From positions 25,963 through 89,962 of the forward strand of contig BQML01000006.1 in the NCBI GenBank assembly GCA_022180565.1: a DNA stretch of 64,000 bases, read 5' to 3'. Below the pieces are notes generated by a model. That model was given only the letters and a program-made list of their open reading frames with translations. It was not told where the DNA came from and did no database searches. This document shows, piece by piece, positions 50,412 to 59,556 of this stretch. How positions within the stretch are numbered: position 1 is the stretch's first letter; each line of letters starts with the position of its first letter. This DNA is from Bacteroidia bacterium. GTDB taxonomy: Bacteria > Bacteroidota > Ignavibacteria > UBA10030. Made by a program: the position numbers and the translations under genes.

Positions 50412-51662
50412 ATGAATGCTGAGATTGTCTCCATCGGCGATGAATTGCTGATCGGTCAGGTCGTCAATACGAATCAGGCTTACATTGCAGAACGGCTCAA
50501 CAGTGTCGGGGTCAACGTTGTCCGGATGTCCACAGTGGGAGACAGGGTCGGCGACATTGTGGCGATTTTCGAGGAGGCCTGGAAACGCGCACAGCTCACG
50601 ATCGTCACGGGCGGACTTGGCCCCACCCACGACGACGTCACACGGGCGGCGGTCTGTGAGTTCTTTCGGACGGATCTTATCCTAGATGAAGAAGCCTTGG
50701 GGCACATTCACAAGCGTTTTGAGACCCGAGGCTTGCCTGTGACGCCGAAGAACCGCGATCAGGCCATGGTACCGCGCGGATGCAGAGTCATTCAGAATAT
50801 CGAAGGTACGGCTCCGGGCTATTTCTTTGAGCGTGAGGACCGATGTATGGCCGTTGTGCCGGGGGTTCCTTACGAGATGAAGGGAATGATGGAGAGATTC
50901 ATCGTTCCGTTTTTCGCCGAACGTGGAACGGGGATCGTCATTCGCCACAAAACGCTGCGAACGACAGGTATTGCAGAATCCATACTCGCTGATCGCCTCG
51001 GCGACGTCTCCGATCTCTTCGGCGAGCGCCCGGGAATAACGCTTGCCTATTTGCCGAGTCCGCTGGGCGTGCGTTTGCGTATCACGGCCCGTTCGCGATC
51101 TGCCTCCGAGGCCGAAGAGAGCATCGCCGTTGTGGAGCGGAAGATCAGAGAAAAGGCGGAAAAATACATTTACGGTGAGAATGAGGAGGAACTGGAAGAA
51201 GTCGTCGGACGGATGCTTGCGGAGAGGGGATTGACCATTGCTGTAGCGGAATCCTGTACAGGGGGGATCCTCTCAGACCGGCTGACCGACGTTCCGGGCA
51301 GTTCGCGATACTTTGAACGCGGGTTCATCACCTACAGCAACGAATCCAAAACCGCAGAACTTGGCGTTCCGCCCGGCCTCCTTGCGGAGCATGGCGCGGT
51401 TAGCAAGGAGGTTGCACAGGCCATGGCGAAAGGGGCCCGGGAACAGGCAAGAACGGATATCGGTCTTTCAACGACAGGAATTGCGGGACCCACGGGTGGT
51501 ACGTCGGAAAAACCTGTCGGACTTGTCTGGATTGGATACTCAGATCGTTCGCAAACACTGGCCTTGCGGTTTAATTTTGTTGATGACCGACGCCGGATCA
51601 AGGAACGCACCTCCCAGGCGGCCCTTGAGCTTGTGCGACGAGTGGTTTTGAAGATCGGATAG
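50412..51662 (+). CDS. cinA: CinA-family nicotinamide-nucleotide amidase
   Basis: A 416-residue two-domain protein. The N-terminal MoaB/MogA-like domain has EIVSIGDELLIGQVVNTN and VTGGLGPTHDDVT. The C-terminal amidase domain has TIAVAESCTGGILSDRLTDVPGSS, the serine in ESCTGG, and STTGIAGPTGGTSEKPVGLVWIG. It deamidates NMN in the pyridine nucleotide cycle and its name comes from competence-induced operons with recA. Here it precedes thpR and recA, keeping that familiar order. Confidence 0.95.
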   Translation: MNAEIVSIGDELLIGQVVNTNQAYIAERLNSVGVNVVRMSTVGDRVGDIVAIFEEAWKRAQLTIVTGGLGPTHDDVTRAAVCEFFRTDLILDEEALGHIHKRFETRGLPVTPKNRDQAMVPRGCRVIQNIEGTAPGYFFEREDRCMAVVPGVPYEMKGMMERFIVPFFAERGTGIVIRHKTLRTTGIAESILADRLGDVSDLFGERPGITLAYLPSPLGVRLRITARSRSASEAEESIAVVERKIREKAEKYIYGENEEELEEVVGRMLAERGLTIAVAESCTGGILSDRLTDVPGSSRYFERGFITYSNESKTAELGVPPGLLAEHGAVSKEVAQAMAKGAREQARTDIGLSTTGIAGPTGGTSEKPVGLVWIGYSDRSQTLALRFNFVDDRRRIKERTSQAALELVRRVVLKIG

Positions 51663-51665
51663 AGC

Positions 51666-52229
51666 ATGTCGGGCATTCGTTGTTTTCTCGCCGTACCGGT
51701 CGATCCGCACGTGCAGGAGGCCGTCACAGCACTCCGTTTGCGGGTTCAATCTTCTGTTTCAGCCCTTCGGTGGGAGAATCCCGCAAAACTGCATATGACA
51801 TTGAAATTCCTTGGGTCCATCGATCCGGGACGAATCGGGCCTCTGATCAAGGAAATTGGGGAGATAGCGCGTTACCATTCCTCGTTTGATATTATATACG
51901 AAGGACTCGGCGTATTCCCTTCGATGGATCGTCCGCGGGTTCTCTGGGTTGGTGTGCGCGACTCGCGATCGATTGTGGAATTACAGAACGATGTCAATCG
52001 CGCCGCGGTGAGTGCGGGCTTTGCGGAGGATGACCGCCCGTTTCATCCTCACCTCACGATTGCGCGGATAAAACATTTTGATACCGGGCATCGCTTGACA
52101 GCAATACTAAAATCTCTTACCTTTGAACCGGTCTCGACGCGTTGTACAGAAGTGCTCGTGATGAAGAGCGAATTACATCCGGATACGTCGAGATACACCG
52201 TTCTCCAATCCATTCCTTTGTCTTCGTAA
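51666..52229 (+). CDS. thpR: RNA 2',3'-cyclic phosphodiesterase (2H family)
   Basis: A 187-residue 2H phosphoesterase with the two HxT motifs HMTLKFLG and HPHLTIAR, and the [10 protein letters not shown] opening. It opens 2',3'-cyclic phosphates in RNA. It lies between cinA and recA (3 bp after cinA, 11 bp before recA), an arrangement common in many bacteria. Confidence 0.93.
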   Translation: MSGIRCFLAVPVDPHVQEAVTALRLRVQSSVSALRWENPAKLHMTLKFLGSIDPGRIGPLIKEIGEIARYHSSFDIIYEGLGVFPSMDRPRVLWVGVRDSRSIVELQNDVNRAAVSAGFAEDDRPFHPHLTIARIKHFDTGHRLTAILKSLTFEPVSTRCTEVLVMKSELHPDTSRYTVLQSIPLSS

Positions 52230-52240
52230 CCGGAGTCTTC

Positions 52241-53329
52241 ATGCCAGAAACGACATCCTCTTCCGCCTCTTCCAAAGAAGCGCGGTTGCAAGCCCTGAAG
52301 ATCGCGATCGACCAAATCGAAAAGCAGCACGGCAAGGGGTCGATCATGCGTTTGAATGAGGGCCCGATTGCACGCGTGGATGTCATCTCAACCGGTTCGA
52401 TCACGCTTGACGCCGCACTCGGGATCGGTGGTGTTCCGCGCGGAAGGGTCATCGAAGTATTCGGGCCTGAATCTTCCGGAAAAACGACTCTCTGCTTGCA
52501 CATCATTGCCGAGGCGCAAAAGACCGGCGGCATTGCCGCCTTCGTCGATGCCGAGCATGCGCTCGACACGGCCTATGCGAAGAAGCTTGGGGTCGATGTC
52601 AACAATCTCCTGCTTTCTCAGCCGGAGTACGGCGAGCAGGCCCTGGAGATTGTTGAGACGCTGGTGAGGAGCGGGGCACTTGATGTTATCGTGGTCGATT
52701 CGGTGGCCGCGTTGACTCCGCGGGCAGAAATCGAAGGTGAGATGGGTGATCCATCCATGGGTGTGCAAGCCAGGCTGATGTCGCAGGCTCTTCGAAAACT
52801 GACGGCCGCAATCAGCAAGTCGAAAACGAGCGTGATCTTCACAAACCAACTCCGTCAGAAGATCGGCATTATGTTCGGCAATCCCGAAACCACGACCGGC
52901 GGCAACGCCCTCAAGTTCTACGCGTCGGTGCGGCTGGATGTTCGGAGGATCGAAGCGATCAAGGACGGGCAGAACGTGGTCGGAAACCGCACGCGGGTTA
53001 AAGTCGTCAAGAACAAAGTGGCGCCCCCGTTCAAGGAGGCCCAGTTCGATATTCTGTATAACGAAGGCATTTCCCGCCTGGGGGATTTGATCGATGCCGG
53101 TGTCGACAGCGGCATCATTGAAAAGAGCGGATCGTGGTTTGCGTACAAGGGGGACCGTCTCGGACAGGGACGGGAAGCGGTCAAGGCTTTCTTGCAGGCG
53201 AATGCGGGTGTGGTGAAGGAAATCGACATCGCCATCCGCGAAAAACTCGGCTTGCTCCCGGGCGAGCCTGCTGCTCCTCCCGCAGCGAAATCAGAGACGT
53301 CGCCCCCAAAGCGGGCGGCCAAATCCTGA
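52241..53329 (+). CDS. recA: Recombinase RecA
   Basis: A 362-residue recombinase. The Walker A site GPESSGKT is at about 75-82, and the family features [56 protein letters not shown] and the interface [18 protein letters not shown] are present. The C-terminal tail is short and basic/proline-rich rather than acidic. The ATG at 52241 has GGAG 9 bases upstream; the open frame upstream overlaps thpR. recX follows after 12 bp. Confidence 0.98.
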   Translation: MPETTSSSASSKEARLQALKIAIDQIEKQHGKGSIMRLNEGPIARVDVISTGSITLDAALGIGGVPRGRVIEVFGPESSGKTTLCLHIIAEAQKTGGIAAFVDAEHALDTAYAKKLGVDVNNLLLSQPEYGEQALEIVETLVRSGALDVIVVDSVAALTPRAEIEGEMGDPSMGVQARLMSQALRKLTAAISKSKTSVIFTNQLRQKIGIMFGNPETTTGGNALKFYASVRLDVRRIEAIKDGQNVVGNRTRVKVVKNKVAPPFKEAQFDILYNEGISRLGDLIDAGVDSGIIEKSGSWFAYKGDRLGQGREAVKAFLQANAGVVKEIDIAIREKLGLLPGEPAAPPAAKSETSPPKRAAKS

Positions 53330-53341
53330 GCGGAATTCCCT

Positions 53342-53977
53342 TTGTACATAACCAAGATTCTCAGAAAAAAAGCACGCCGGCCTGTCTACACGGTGTACGT
53401 GGACGGCTCCCTCGCCTTTGAGCTGAGCGACGAGGTCCTGATGAAGTTCGGCCTGAAAACCGGCGACAGGATCGACGAGCAAACAGTGGAAAAGATTTCG
53501 ACGTCGGAGGGATTTCACCGCGCCCTCCAGTTTGCCATCAACTACCTCTCCTACAGACCCCGGAGCTCGAAGGAAGTCCAGGACCATCTCCGGAAGAAGG
53601 GGTTCTCTCCCGATTTCGGCCGCAAGGTGGTACAGCATCTCCAGAAACAGGAAATGGTCAACGATGTGGAATTTGCCCGGATGTTCGTCCGGGACAGGCT
53701 AAAGAAGAAGCAGGTGGGCAAGGCCTGGATACGGCGCGCGCTGTACGAGAAGGGTGTCTCCAGCCACATCGTCGAGAAGGTGTTCAAGGAGTACATTTCC
53801 GACGACGATCAGGAACAGGCGGCACATGTGCTGGCCGAGAAGAGGCTTCGCCTGGCCAGTGCCGCGTTCGAAAAACTCGACAAGGACCGTAAACGAAAAA
53901 GACTGTTTGACTACCTCCTCCGGCGCGGGTTCTCGCCCGACGTCGCCTCGAAGACGGTACGCACCGTCCTATCCTGA
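53342..53977 (+). CDS. recX: RecX-family regulatory protein
   Basis: A 211-residue helical-repeat protein that modulates RecA filaments. The RecX tandem three-helix motifs are visible: INYLSYRPRSSKEVQDHLRKKGF, VQHLQKQEMVNDVEFARMFVRDRLKKKQVGKAWIRRALYEKGV and the C-terminal YLLRRGFSPDVASKTV. The start is a TTG at 53342 giving YITKILRKKARRP; no ATG fits. It is coupled in expression to recA by proximity. Confidence 0.93.
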   Translation: MYITKILRKKARRPVYTVYVDGSLAFELSDEVLMKFGLKTGDRIDEQTVEKISTSEGFHRALQFAINYLSYRPRSSKEVQDHLRKKGFSPDFGRKVVQHLQKQEMVNDVEFARMFVRDRLKKKQVGKAWIRRALYEKGVSSHIVEKVFKEYISDDDQEQAAHVLAEKRLRLASAAFEKLDKDRKRKRLFDYLLRRGFSPDVASKTVRTVLS

Positions 53978-53986
53978 ACATTCCTC

Positions 53987-55033
53987 ATGACGCAGACCTT
54001 TGCCTCCAACAGGCCTTTCCTCAAGGTCTCCATCCTCCTCGCCATCCTGCTCTCCGTCTTCTGGGTAGCTTCGCTCGTACCCATGCTGACGCTCGCGTTG
54101 ATCCTCTCCGCGCTCGCGGCGTTTGTGTTAAAGCCCTTCGTCAAACTGCTTGAATTCCGATTCGGCCTTGGCCGAAGCATCGCCGTCATCTGTGTCTTCA
54201 TTCTGACCGGTGGGGCCTTAACCATCGTCTCTCTCGAAGCCGTCCCTTTTCTGATAGACCGAATCCTTGGTCTCTACGGTCAGTTCCGCACGTTTCCGTT
54301 CCAGGAAAAGTTGAACAGTACCGCAGGCGAGCTTGCCAGACACCTTCCCTTTCTCGACGCGGAGACAATTGCCGTCAAAGCAAACGAGTTCATCGCCGCC
54401 GGCGTTGAGGCCGTGGGTCAGAATCTGCAAAACGTTGTTCCTCTCATTGCCATGCTGTCCATCGTTCCCTTCATCACGTATTTTATTCTGGCGGAAGGCG
54501 ATCTCGCGCTCAAACGCATGATCGAGCGCGTCCCCAACAAATACTTCGAGATGACGCTCAACGTGTTGAACAAGATTCAGAGAGACCTGGTGGGGTACCT
54601 GCGCGGATGGATCCTCGATTCCCTGATCATCGGCCTGCTGAGCATGGCGGGGCTCTGGATGCTCGGAATCGACTACCCCTTCCTCATCGGCGGCATTGCG
54701 GGTGTTGCAAATCTCGTTCCCTATCTCGGCCCCGTCGTCGGTGCAGTGCCCGCGTTTCTCGTCTCCCTAACCCAATTCGGCGACTTTCGAATGCTCATTC
54801 CCATCATCCTCCTGACCGGCGCTATTCAGGCGATCGACAACGTCGTTGTCCAACCCCTCTGCTTCGCCAAGACCGTTGACATGCATCCCCTCACGGTCAT
54901 CGTGGTGCTGATTGTGGGGAACGAGCTCATGGGGATTGCGGGAATGCTTCTGGCGATCCCGATTGCGACAATTTTGAAGGTCTCAACAGTGGAAACGTAC
55001 TGGGGATTGCGGAACTACAGGATTACTGCGTAG
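53987..55033 (+). CDS. AI-2E family (PerM-like) transporter
   Basis: A 348-residue inner-membrane protein with about 7-8 hydrophobic segments and the family pattern ALIAMLSIVPFITYFIL, a long amphipathic middle (LKRMIERVPNKYFEMTLNVLNKIQRDLVGYLRG), and GIAGVANLVPYLGPVVGAVPAFLVSL near the C-terminus. Family members export autoinducer-2 or act as Na+/H+ antiporters; which applies here is unknown. It follows recX by 9 bp and ends at a strong terminator. Confidence 0.9.
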   Translation: MTQTFASNRPFLKVSILLAILLSVFWVASLVPMLTLALILSALAAFVLKPFVKLLEFRFGLGRSIAVICVFILTGGALTIVSLEAVPFLIDRILGLYGQFRTFPFQEKLNSTAGELARHLPFLDAETIAVKANEFIAAGVEAVGQNLQNVVPLIAMLSIVPFITYFILAEGDLALKRMIERVPNKYFEMTLNVLNKIQRDLVGYLRGWILDSLIIGLLSMAGLWMLGIDYPFLIGGIAGVANLVPYLGPVVGAVPAFLVSLTQFGDFRMLIPIILLTGAIQAIDNVVVQPLCFAKTVDMHPLTVIVVLIVGNELMGIAGMLLAIPIATILKVSTVETYWGLRNYRITA

Positions 55034-55072
55034 AAGCGGTTGATCCACAAGGCCCGTTTTCGGCGGAGAGAG

Positions 55073-55111
55073 AAGCGGTGAAGAGCTCGTTCAGCCCTTC
55101 ACCGCTTTTTT
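55073..55111 (+). terminator. Rho-independent terminator of the recA-recX-transporter unit
   Basis: AAGCGGTGAAG and CTTCACCGCTT form a perfect 11-bp stem with a 13-nt loop, followed by TTTT. The orientation fits the plus strand only. Confidence 0.88.
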
Positions 55112-55132
55112 GTTTCTGAGGGATCCTTGTGC

Positions 55133-56146
55133 TTATACACACACGTGTTCCCGGATGTGTTCCGGAATTAACCGGCGGTTCGAGAACACGCCGCTGACGA
55201 TCGCTTTGAGCACGTCCTTGAGAAACTCCCCATACGACGTGTACACCGAAGAACCGGCTTTCTGATACTCCTCCTGGAGGATCTTGTGAACTTTGGGAAG
55301 GTTGTACCACGGCACGCCGGGATAGAGGTGGTGTTCGATGTGGTAATTGATGTTGCACATCATGAAGGAAAGCACCGGATGTGTCGCCACGGTCCGCGTG
55401 TCGGTCATTTCATTTCCGCTCGTCGTCATCCCGTGTTCGGCAATCCCGCGGATGTTGGCAACCTGTCCCGCGACGATAAGAGGAAGGAGCCACCCCTCGA
55501 TCATCCATTGGCTCGGCAAAAACACCCATCCCATCGCTACAATTCCCGCCATCGCCAGAAACTCCGCGATCACTTCGACTTTCTGCCTTGTTGTGCCTTT
55601 CCGCACGGCATTGGCGGGTACCATGACGAGGTAGAGATACACGGAGAGAAAGAACACGAACACATACACCCACCGGAGCAACAACGGATCTTTTGTGGTG
55701 TTCTCGATGTCGTCGGGATCTTCGGAGCTTCTCAGGTACTTGTGATGAATCGGATGCATAATTCGGTACCCCATGGCTGAAAACAGGATTGGGATGCCGC
55801 ACAGGAAACCGATCCACCGGTCGATCTTCGGGTTTCGTGTGAAGAGGTTATGCGACGATTCGTGCGACAGTACAGAAAGCGTGCTCAACGACAATCCGCC
55901 TGCGAGGTACCCCAGAATGCTGATCACCGGGTTATCGAATGCGATGGATCCCGCAGCCGAAAGGATCCAGATGCCATAGTGGAGGAGGAGCACCCAGTTC
56001 CATCGTTTATCCAGAGTGTGGAGAGCACGGATGGCCTGTTTTTTCTCCGCAGGAAAGTCCTTCCTTCCTACCACACGCGTGACATCGCCTTCAGGGCAAA
56101 AATAGAGGTCGCTTGGTTTATTGACTGCAATTGTCGACGTCTCCAT
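55133..56146 (-). CDS. Membrane fatty-acid desaturase family protein
   Basis: A 337-residue di-iron membrane desaturase. The three histidine boxes are HESSHN (about 94-99), HPIHHK (about 130-135) and NYHIEHHLYPGVPWYNLP near 272-289. Hydrophobic pairs flank them. The order and spacing fit the dihydroceramide/sphingolipid desaturase-like branch of bacterial desaturases or hydroxylases. It probably modifies membrane lipid acyl chains. The ATG has an AGGGGG site. It converges with the recX unit across the terminator and is transcribed away from bioY. Confidence 0.88.
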   Translation of the reverse strand: METSTIAVNKPSDLYFCPEGDVTRVVGRKDFPAEKKQAIRALHTLDKRWNWVLLLHYGIWILSAAGSIAFDNPVISILGYLAGGLSLSTLSVLSHESSHNLFTRNPKIDRWIGFLCGIPILFSAMGYRIMHPIHHKYLRSSEDPDDIENTTKDPLLLRWVYVFVFFLSVYLYLVMVPANAVRKGTTRQKVEVIAEFLAMAGIVAMGWVFLPSQWMIEGWLLPLIVAGQVANIRGIAEHGMTTSGNEMTDTRTVATHPVLSFMMCNINYHIEHHLYPGVPWYNLPKVHKILQEEYQKAGSSVYTSYGEFLKDVLKAIVSGVFSNRRLIPEHIREHVCV

Positions 56147-56221
56147 CGGTCAACCCCCTTTCCGGGACTTACTTCGTGTTCAGCCTCTGCTGTGCGTCCA
56201 CACACAAGCGGGGCCGTACAA

Positions 56222-56248
56222 ACAAAAAGACCACTTCGCTGAAGTGGC
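56222..56248 (-). terminator. Rho-independent terminator after bioY
   Basis: On the minus strand CCACTTC-AGC-GAAGTGG forms a 7-bp stem, followed by TCTTTTTG, about 30 bp after the bioY stop. Confidence 0.8.
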
Positions 56249-56279
56249 CTCGTCGGTGTCCTAGGATTTTCTTCCTGTT

Positions 56280-56849
56280 TTACACCGATCCGGCCTTCGT
56301 GCGAAGTTGCCGGTAGATCGCAATCGCCGCTCCGAGTTTCAAAAGATCCCACCAGGAAAAGATGAGGAATCCTCCCGCAATGGCCTCCCTGAGGGACATT
56401 CCGGTCACCGTGGCAAGTTGGATGGTTCCCGCCGTGAAGATCACGAGTAGTCCCATGATCATAGCCGCGGCGGTCCACACCACGTGCTGTTTCTTCTCCA
56501 CCATGATCCCCACCACCAAAGCCGCGATGGGAAATGCCAGGAGATAGCCGCCGGTAGGGCCGAGCAGTGTTGCCGGACCGAAACCTCCGGAAGCAAACAC
56601 AGGAAGTCCCACGAGTCCGAGCATCAGGTACGCGGACATGCTCAGGAACCCCTGTCGTGCGCCCAGCAATCCGCCGGCAAGGAGCACAAACAGTGTCTGG
56701 AGCGTATAGGGAACCGGTTTGACAGGAATCTCAATCTGCGCCCCGATCGCTGTTAAGAGCGTCAACGTGGAGATCCAGAAGATCCGGGCCACAACATGAT
56801 CGCTGTGCAGGGCGAGATACCGTGCGGACTGAGATTTCACGTCTGACAT
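56280..56849 (-). CDS. bioY: Biotin transporter substrate-specificity component BioY
   Basis: A 189-residue ECF-type S component with six membrane segments. Signature pieces are IEIPVKPVPYTLQTLFVLLAGGLLG, GLPVFASGGFGPATLLGPTGGYLLAFP and GLLVIFTAGTIQLA. It takes up biotin, either alone or with an energising ECF module elsewhere. The ATG at 56849 has AAGGAG 5 bases upstream; an open frame continues 11 codons further. No biotin-repressor palindrome was found upstream. Its own terminator follows. Confidence 0.92.
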   Translation of the reverse strand: MSDVKSQSARYLALHSDHVVARIFWISTLTLLTAIGAQIEIPVKPVPYTLQTLFVLLAGGLLGARQGFLSMSAYLMLGLVGLPVFASGGFGPATLLGPTGGYLLAFPIAALVVGIMVEKKQHVVWTAAAMIMGLLVIFTAGTIQLATVTGMSLREAIAGGFLIFSWWDLLKLGAAIAIYRQLRTKAGSV

Positions 56850-56942
56850 TCCGGCTCCTTGTGCTAAAACCCATTCGCACAAAAATACTGAATGGAACGC
56901 ACAAAATCAAACCCTGCCACCGTTCACAGGCGCGAATTCAGA

Positions 56943-56971
56943 TTGACTCCCTTGCCATTTTTCCGTATATT
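56943..56971 (+). promoter_or_regulatory. Sigma70-type promoter upstream of tRNA-Gln
   Basis: TTGACT (56943-56948) and TATATT (56966-56971) are separated by 17 bp. The predicted start, near 56978, lies at the start of a GC-poor hairpin, and the promoter reads towards tRNA-Gln and prs. Confidence 0.6.
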
Positions 56972-56976
56972 TTTTG

Positions 56977-57010
56977 CCCAACTCTTTAACGGGTTGGGTT
57001 TTGTTTTTTC
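56977..57010 (+). terminator. Terminator-like hairpin at the predicted 5' end of the tRNA transcript
   Basis: CCCAAC and GTTGGG form a 6-bp stem around a 10-nt loop, followed by a TTTTGTTTTTT run. It is where a terminator should look like one, yet it sits directly after a promoter. It may protect a 5' end, attenuate, or terminate an upstream antisense transcript. Confidence 0.5.
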
Positions 57011-57035
57011 TGGGAAAGAGCGGGGTACGACGAGC

Positions 57036-57086
57036 GGATCGGGGCGTAATCAGGCGGCAAGGCAGCAGTCTTGGCAGCCGTCATTC
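57036..57086 (+). pseudogene. Decayed tRNA-like copy upstream of tRNA-Gln
   Basis: Aligned without gaps to the 5' two-thirds of the tRNA-Gln below (57121-57171), 38 of 51 bases match and most differences are transitions. The anticodon-loop equivalent reads CTTGGCA, which would be a UGG (proline-type) anticodon. The T-arm and the 3' acceptor strand are missing and the anticodon stem is weak, so it is unlikely to be a functional tRNA. It is probably an old duplicate. Confidence 0.5.
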
Positions 57087-57124
57087 GGAGGGGACCCCTT
57101 CAAGAAAACCTGATCGATGCTGAT

Positions 57125-57199
<75 letters not shown>

Positions 57200-57289
57200 G
57201 TGATGAAAACCTGGGCGGGGGTCCTTTGACCCGGCGCCTCGTGACGGAAAGAATATGCCACAAGCGATGAAGACCTGATCATACTTCGC

Positions 57290-58228
57290 ATGAGCACTCT
57301 CAAGATTTTTTCCGGACGCTCGAATGATGCTCTGGCAAGGGGAATTTCCAGAGAGGCGGACGTTGAGCTCGGTGAAGTAGAGATCAAGAACTTCAGCGAC
57401 GGCGAGATCTGGGTCAAGTATGCCGACAACATCCGCGGCGACGATGTGTTCATTATTCAGCCGACACAGCCGCCTGCGGACAACATGTTGGAATTGTTGA
57501 TTTTGATCGATGCGGCGCGGCGTGCCTCGGCCCGGAGAGTGACGGCTGTGATTCCGTATTTCGGGTATGCCCGGCAGGATCGTAAGGACCAGCCCCGGGT
57601 TTCCGTCACGGCGAAGCTGATCGCAAACCTGATTACCGCGGCGGGTGCCGACCGTGTGATCACGATGGACCTCCATGCGCCGCAGATTCAGGGCTTCTTT
57701 GACATTCCGGTGGACCATCTGTACTCCTCGGCGATCTTCACCGATCATTTTCGGAAGAAGAAGATCCCGAACCTGGCCGTCGCATCTCCCGACGTGGGGG
57801 GAATCAAGATGGCTCGGTCCTACGCCAAGCGGCTCGAAGCGGATTTGATTTTGATCGACAAGAGGCGGCCCCGGCAGAACGAGGCGGAGGTCATGAATAT
57901 CATCGGAAATGTGGTGGACAAGAATATTCTGATCGTTGATGACCTGATCGACACGGCCGGGACCTTCTGCAACGCGGCCAAAGCTCTCAAGGAGCACGGC
58001 GCGTTGGACATCTACGGAGCGTGCACGCATCCGATCCTCTCCGGCAACGCAATCGAGCGGATCAATCAGGCGCCGGTGAAGAGCGTGGTGGTGACGGATT
58101 CAATCCCCGTCCGGCCCGACACGGGAAAAATTGAAGTACGGTCCGCGGCAAAACTCTTTGCCGAGGCGATTCTGCGAACTCATAACAATCAGTCAATCAG
58201 CACCCTCTTCGATATCGACAAGGGTTAG
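57290..58228 (+). CDS. prs: Ribose-phosphate pyrophosphokinase
   Basis: A 312-residue enzyme that makes PRPP from ribose 5-phosphate and ATP. Signatures: KIFSGRSNDALA, FSDGEIWVKY, PYFGYARQDRKDQPR, ITMDLHAPQIQGFFDIPVDHLYS and the PRPP loop NILIVDDLIDTAGT. All conserved catalytic pieces are intact, including the flexible loop region RRPRQNEAEVMNIIG. It opens a unit with rplY and pth. Confidence 0.97.
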   Translation: MSTLKIFSGRSNDALARGISREADVELGEVEIKNFSDGEIWVKYADNIRGDDVFIIQPTQPPADNMLELLILIDAARRASARRVTAVIPYFGYARQDRKDQPRVSVTAKLIANLITAAGADRVITMDLHAPQIQGFFDIPVDHLYSSAIFTDHFRKKKIPNLAVASPDVGGIKMARSYAKRLEADLILIDKRRPRQNEAEVMNIIGNVVDKNILIVDDLIDTAGTFCNAAKALKEHGALDIYGACTHPILSGNAIERINQAPVKSVVVTDSIPVRPDTGKIEVRSAAKLFAEAILRTHNNQSISTLFDIDKG

Positions 58229-58248
58229 GCTGGATCTGGAGAAGTCTT

Positions 58249-58944
58249 ATGTCAGAAATCACTCTCAACGCCGAAGTGCGAAAAACAGTCGGCAAAAAGC
58301 TCAACGCCCTCCGGGCACAGGGAAAGGTACCGGGAATTTACTATGGGCACGGCCAGTCGAACATTCCTGTGACTCTGTCGGAACTGGCTCTGAAGCCTCT
58401 CTACAAGACCTCAGCCACCCATGTCATCAATCTGAAACTTGACGACGGATCCTCGCACATTTGCATTCTCCGCGACATCCAGTTTGATCCCCTGACCGAC
58501 CGTCCGGTCCATTTCGATCTGTTCGGTCTCAACGCGGAGGAGGAGCTCACGATTGACGTGCCGGTCGTGTTGAAAGGAACGCCTCAGGGCGTGAAGGACG
58601 GCGGAACCCTCCAGCATGTGATCCACAGACTTCGCGTCAGTTGTCTTCCCAAGTACATTCCCGACCACATCGAGGTCAACGTTGAGAGCCTTAAAATCAA
58701 CACATCGATCCACGTAAAGGAGCTCGTCATCCCGAACGTGACCATCCTCGAAAATGAAAACAGCACGGTGGCCGCTGTGGTGCCGCCGACGATTCTGAAG
58801 GAGCCCGAGCCGGGTGTACCCGCGGCGGCCGAAACCGTTGCGGAGCCTGAGGTGATTGCCCGCGGCAAGAAGCCGGAGGAAGGCGCAGAGGCTGAAGCTC
58901 CCGAGGGAGGCAAAGAGAAGAAAGAAGCGAAGAAGGAAGGATAG
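58249..58944 (+). CDS. rplY: 50S ribosomal protein L25 (Ctc form)
   Basis: A 231-residue protein with an N-terminal L25 5S-rRNA-binding domain (ITLNAEVRKTVGKKLNALRAQGKVPGIYYGHG) and a C-terminal Ctc (TL5) domain (EEELTIDVPVVLKGTPQGVKDGGTLQHV). A long C-terminal tail (about 190-231) is Pro/Glu/Ala/Lys-rich and low-complexity (KKPEEGAEAEAPEGGKEKKE). Binds 5S rRNA in the central protuberance. A GGAG site lies before the ATG. The order prs-rplY-pth is conserved widely in bacteria. Confidence 0.95.
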   Translation: MSEITLNAEVRKTVGKKLNALRAQGKVPGIYYGHGQSNIPVTLSELALKPLYKTSATHVINLKLDDGSSHICILRDIQFDPLTDRPVHFDLFGLNAEEELTIDVPVVLKGTPQGVKDGGTLQHVIHRLRVSCLPKYIPDHIEVNVESLKINTSIHVKELVIPNVTILENENSTVAAVVPPTILKEPEPGVPAAAETVAEPEVIARGKKPEEGAEAEAPEGGKEKKEAKKEG

Positions 58945-58956
58945 AAACGAGCCTTC

Positions 58957-59544
58957 ATGGTGTGGTGTGTGGGTCTGGGGAATCCGGGTAGCGAATATTC
59001 CGGATCGAGGCATAACCTCGGTTTTGAGGTTGTCGACCGGATTGCCCGTCAGATCGGCGTGGAGTTTCGGTCCGGCAAAGGCGAATACCGGATCGCGCGA
59101 GGTTCTTTCAAAAACCGGGATATCGGCCTGTTGAAGCCGCTGACGTACATGAACAACAGCGGCGAGGCCGTTCTTGACATCCAGGAGCGCTATGGCGTCC
59201 CGCTTGACGAGCTCCTGATACTCTGCGATGACTTTCAACTTCCGCTCGGACGGATTCGGTTACGACCCGGCGGAGGCGATGGTGGGCATAACGGCCTCTC
59301 GTCCGTTATTTACCACTTAAAGTCGAATTCATTCCCACGTCTTCGCTGTGGTATTGCGTCACCCGCGATGCCTGCCGACAAGGCATTGATGGCCGCGTTC
59401 GTTCTTTCGCCATTCACACCCGAGGAACGGCCGGTCGTCGATGAAATGATCCGCCGGGCTTCGGAGGCGGCTCTCGTCTTTGCTGTGGACGGCCTTGAAA
59501 CGGCCATGAATCGATTCAATACAACACCAACGTCCTCATCATAG
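58957..59544 (+). CDS. pth: Peptidyl-tRNA hydrolase
   Basis: A 195-residue enzyme that recycles peptidyl-tRNA. Key pieces are VGLGNPGSEYSGSRHNLGFEVVD with the catalytic histidine, LLKPLTYMNNSGEAV, ELLILCDDFQLPLGRIRLRPGGGDGGHNGLSSVI. The usual sequence is TRHN; here it is SRHN. It lies 12 bp after rplY and 12 bp before the pyrophosphatase pump. Confidence 0.96.
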   Translation: MVWCVGLGNPGSEYSGSRHNLGFEVVDRIARQIGVEFRSGKGEYRIARGSFKNRDIGLLKPLTYMNNSGEAVLDIQERYGVPLDELLILCDDFQLPLGRIRLRPGGGDGGHNGLSSVIYHLKSNSFPRLRCGIASPAMPADKALMAAFVLSPFTPEERPVVDEMIRRASEAALVFAVDGLETAMNRFNTTPTSSS

Positions 59545-59556
59545 GAACAATTCTGC

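Noticed and set aside
55111..55133. Bidirectional termination after the AI-2E transporter
   Set aside because: On the minus strand the hairpin is followed by CTCTCTCC, not a T-tract, so it serves only the plus strand.
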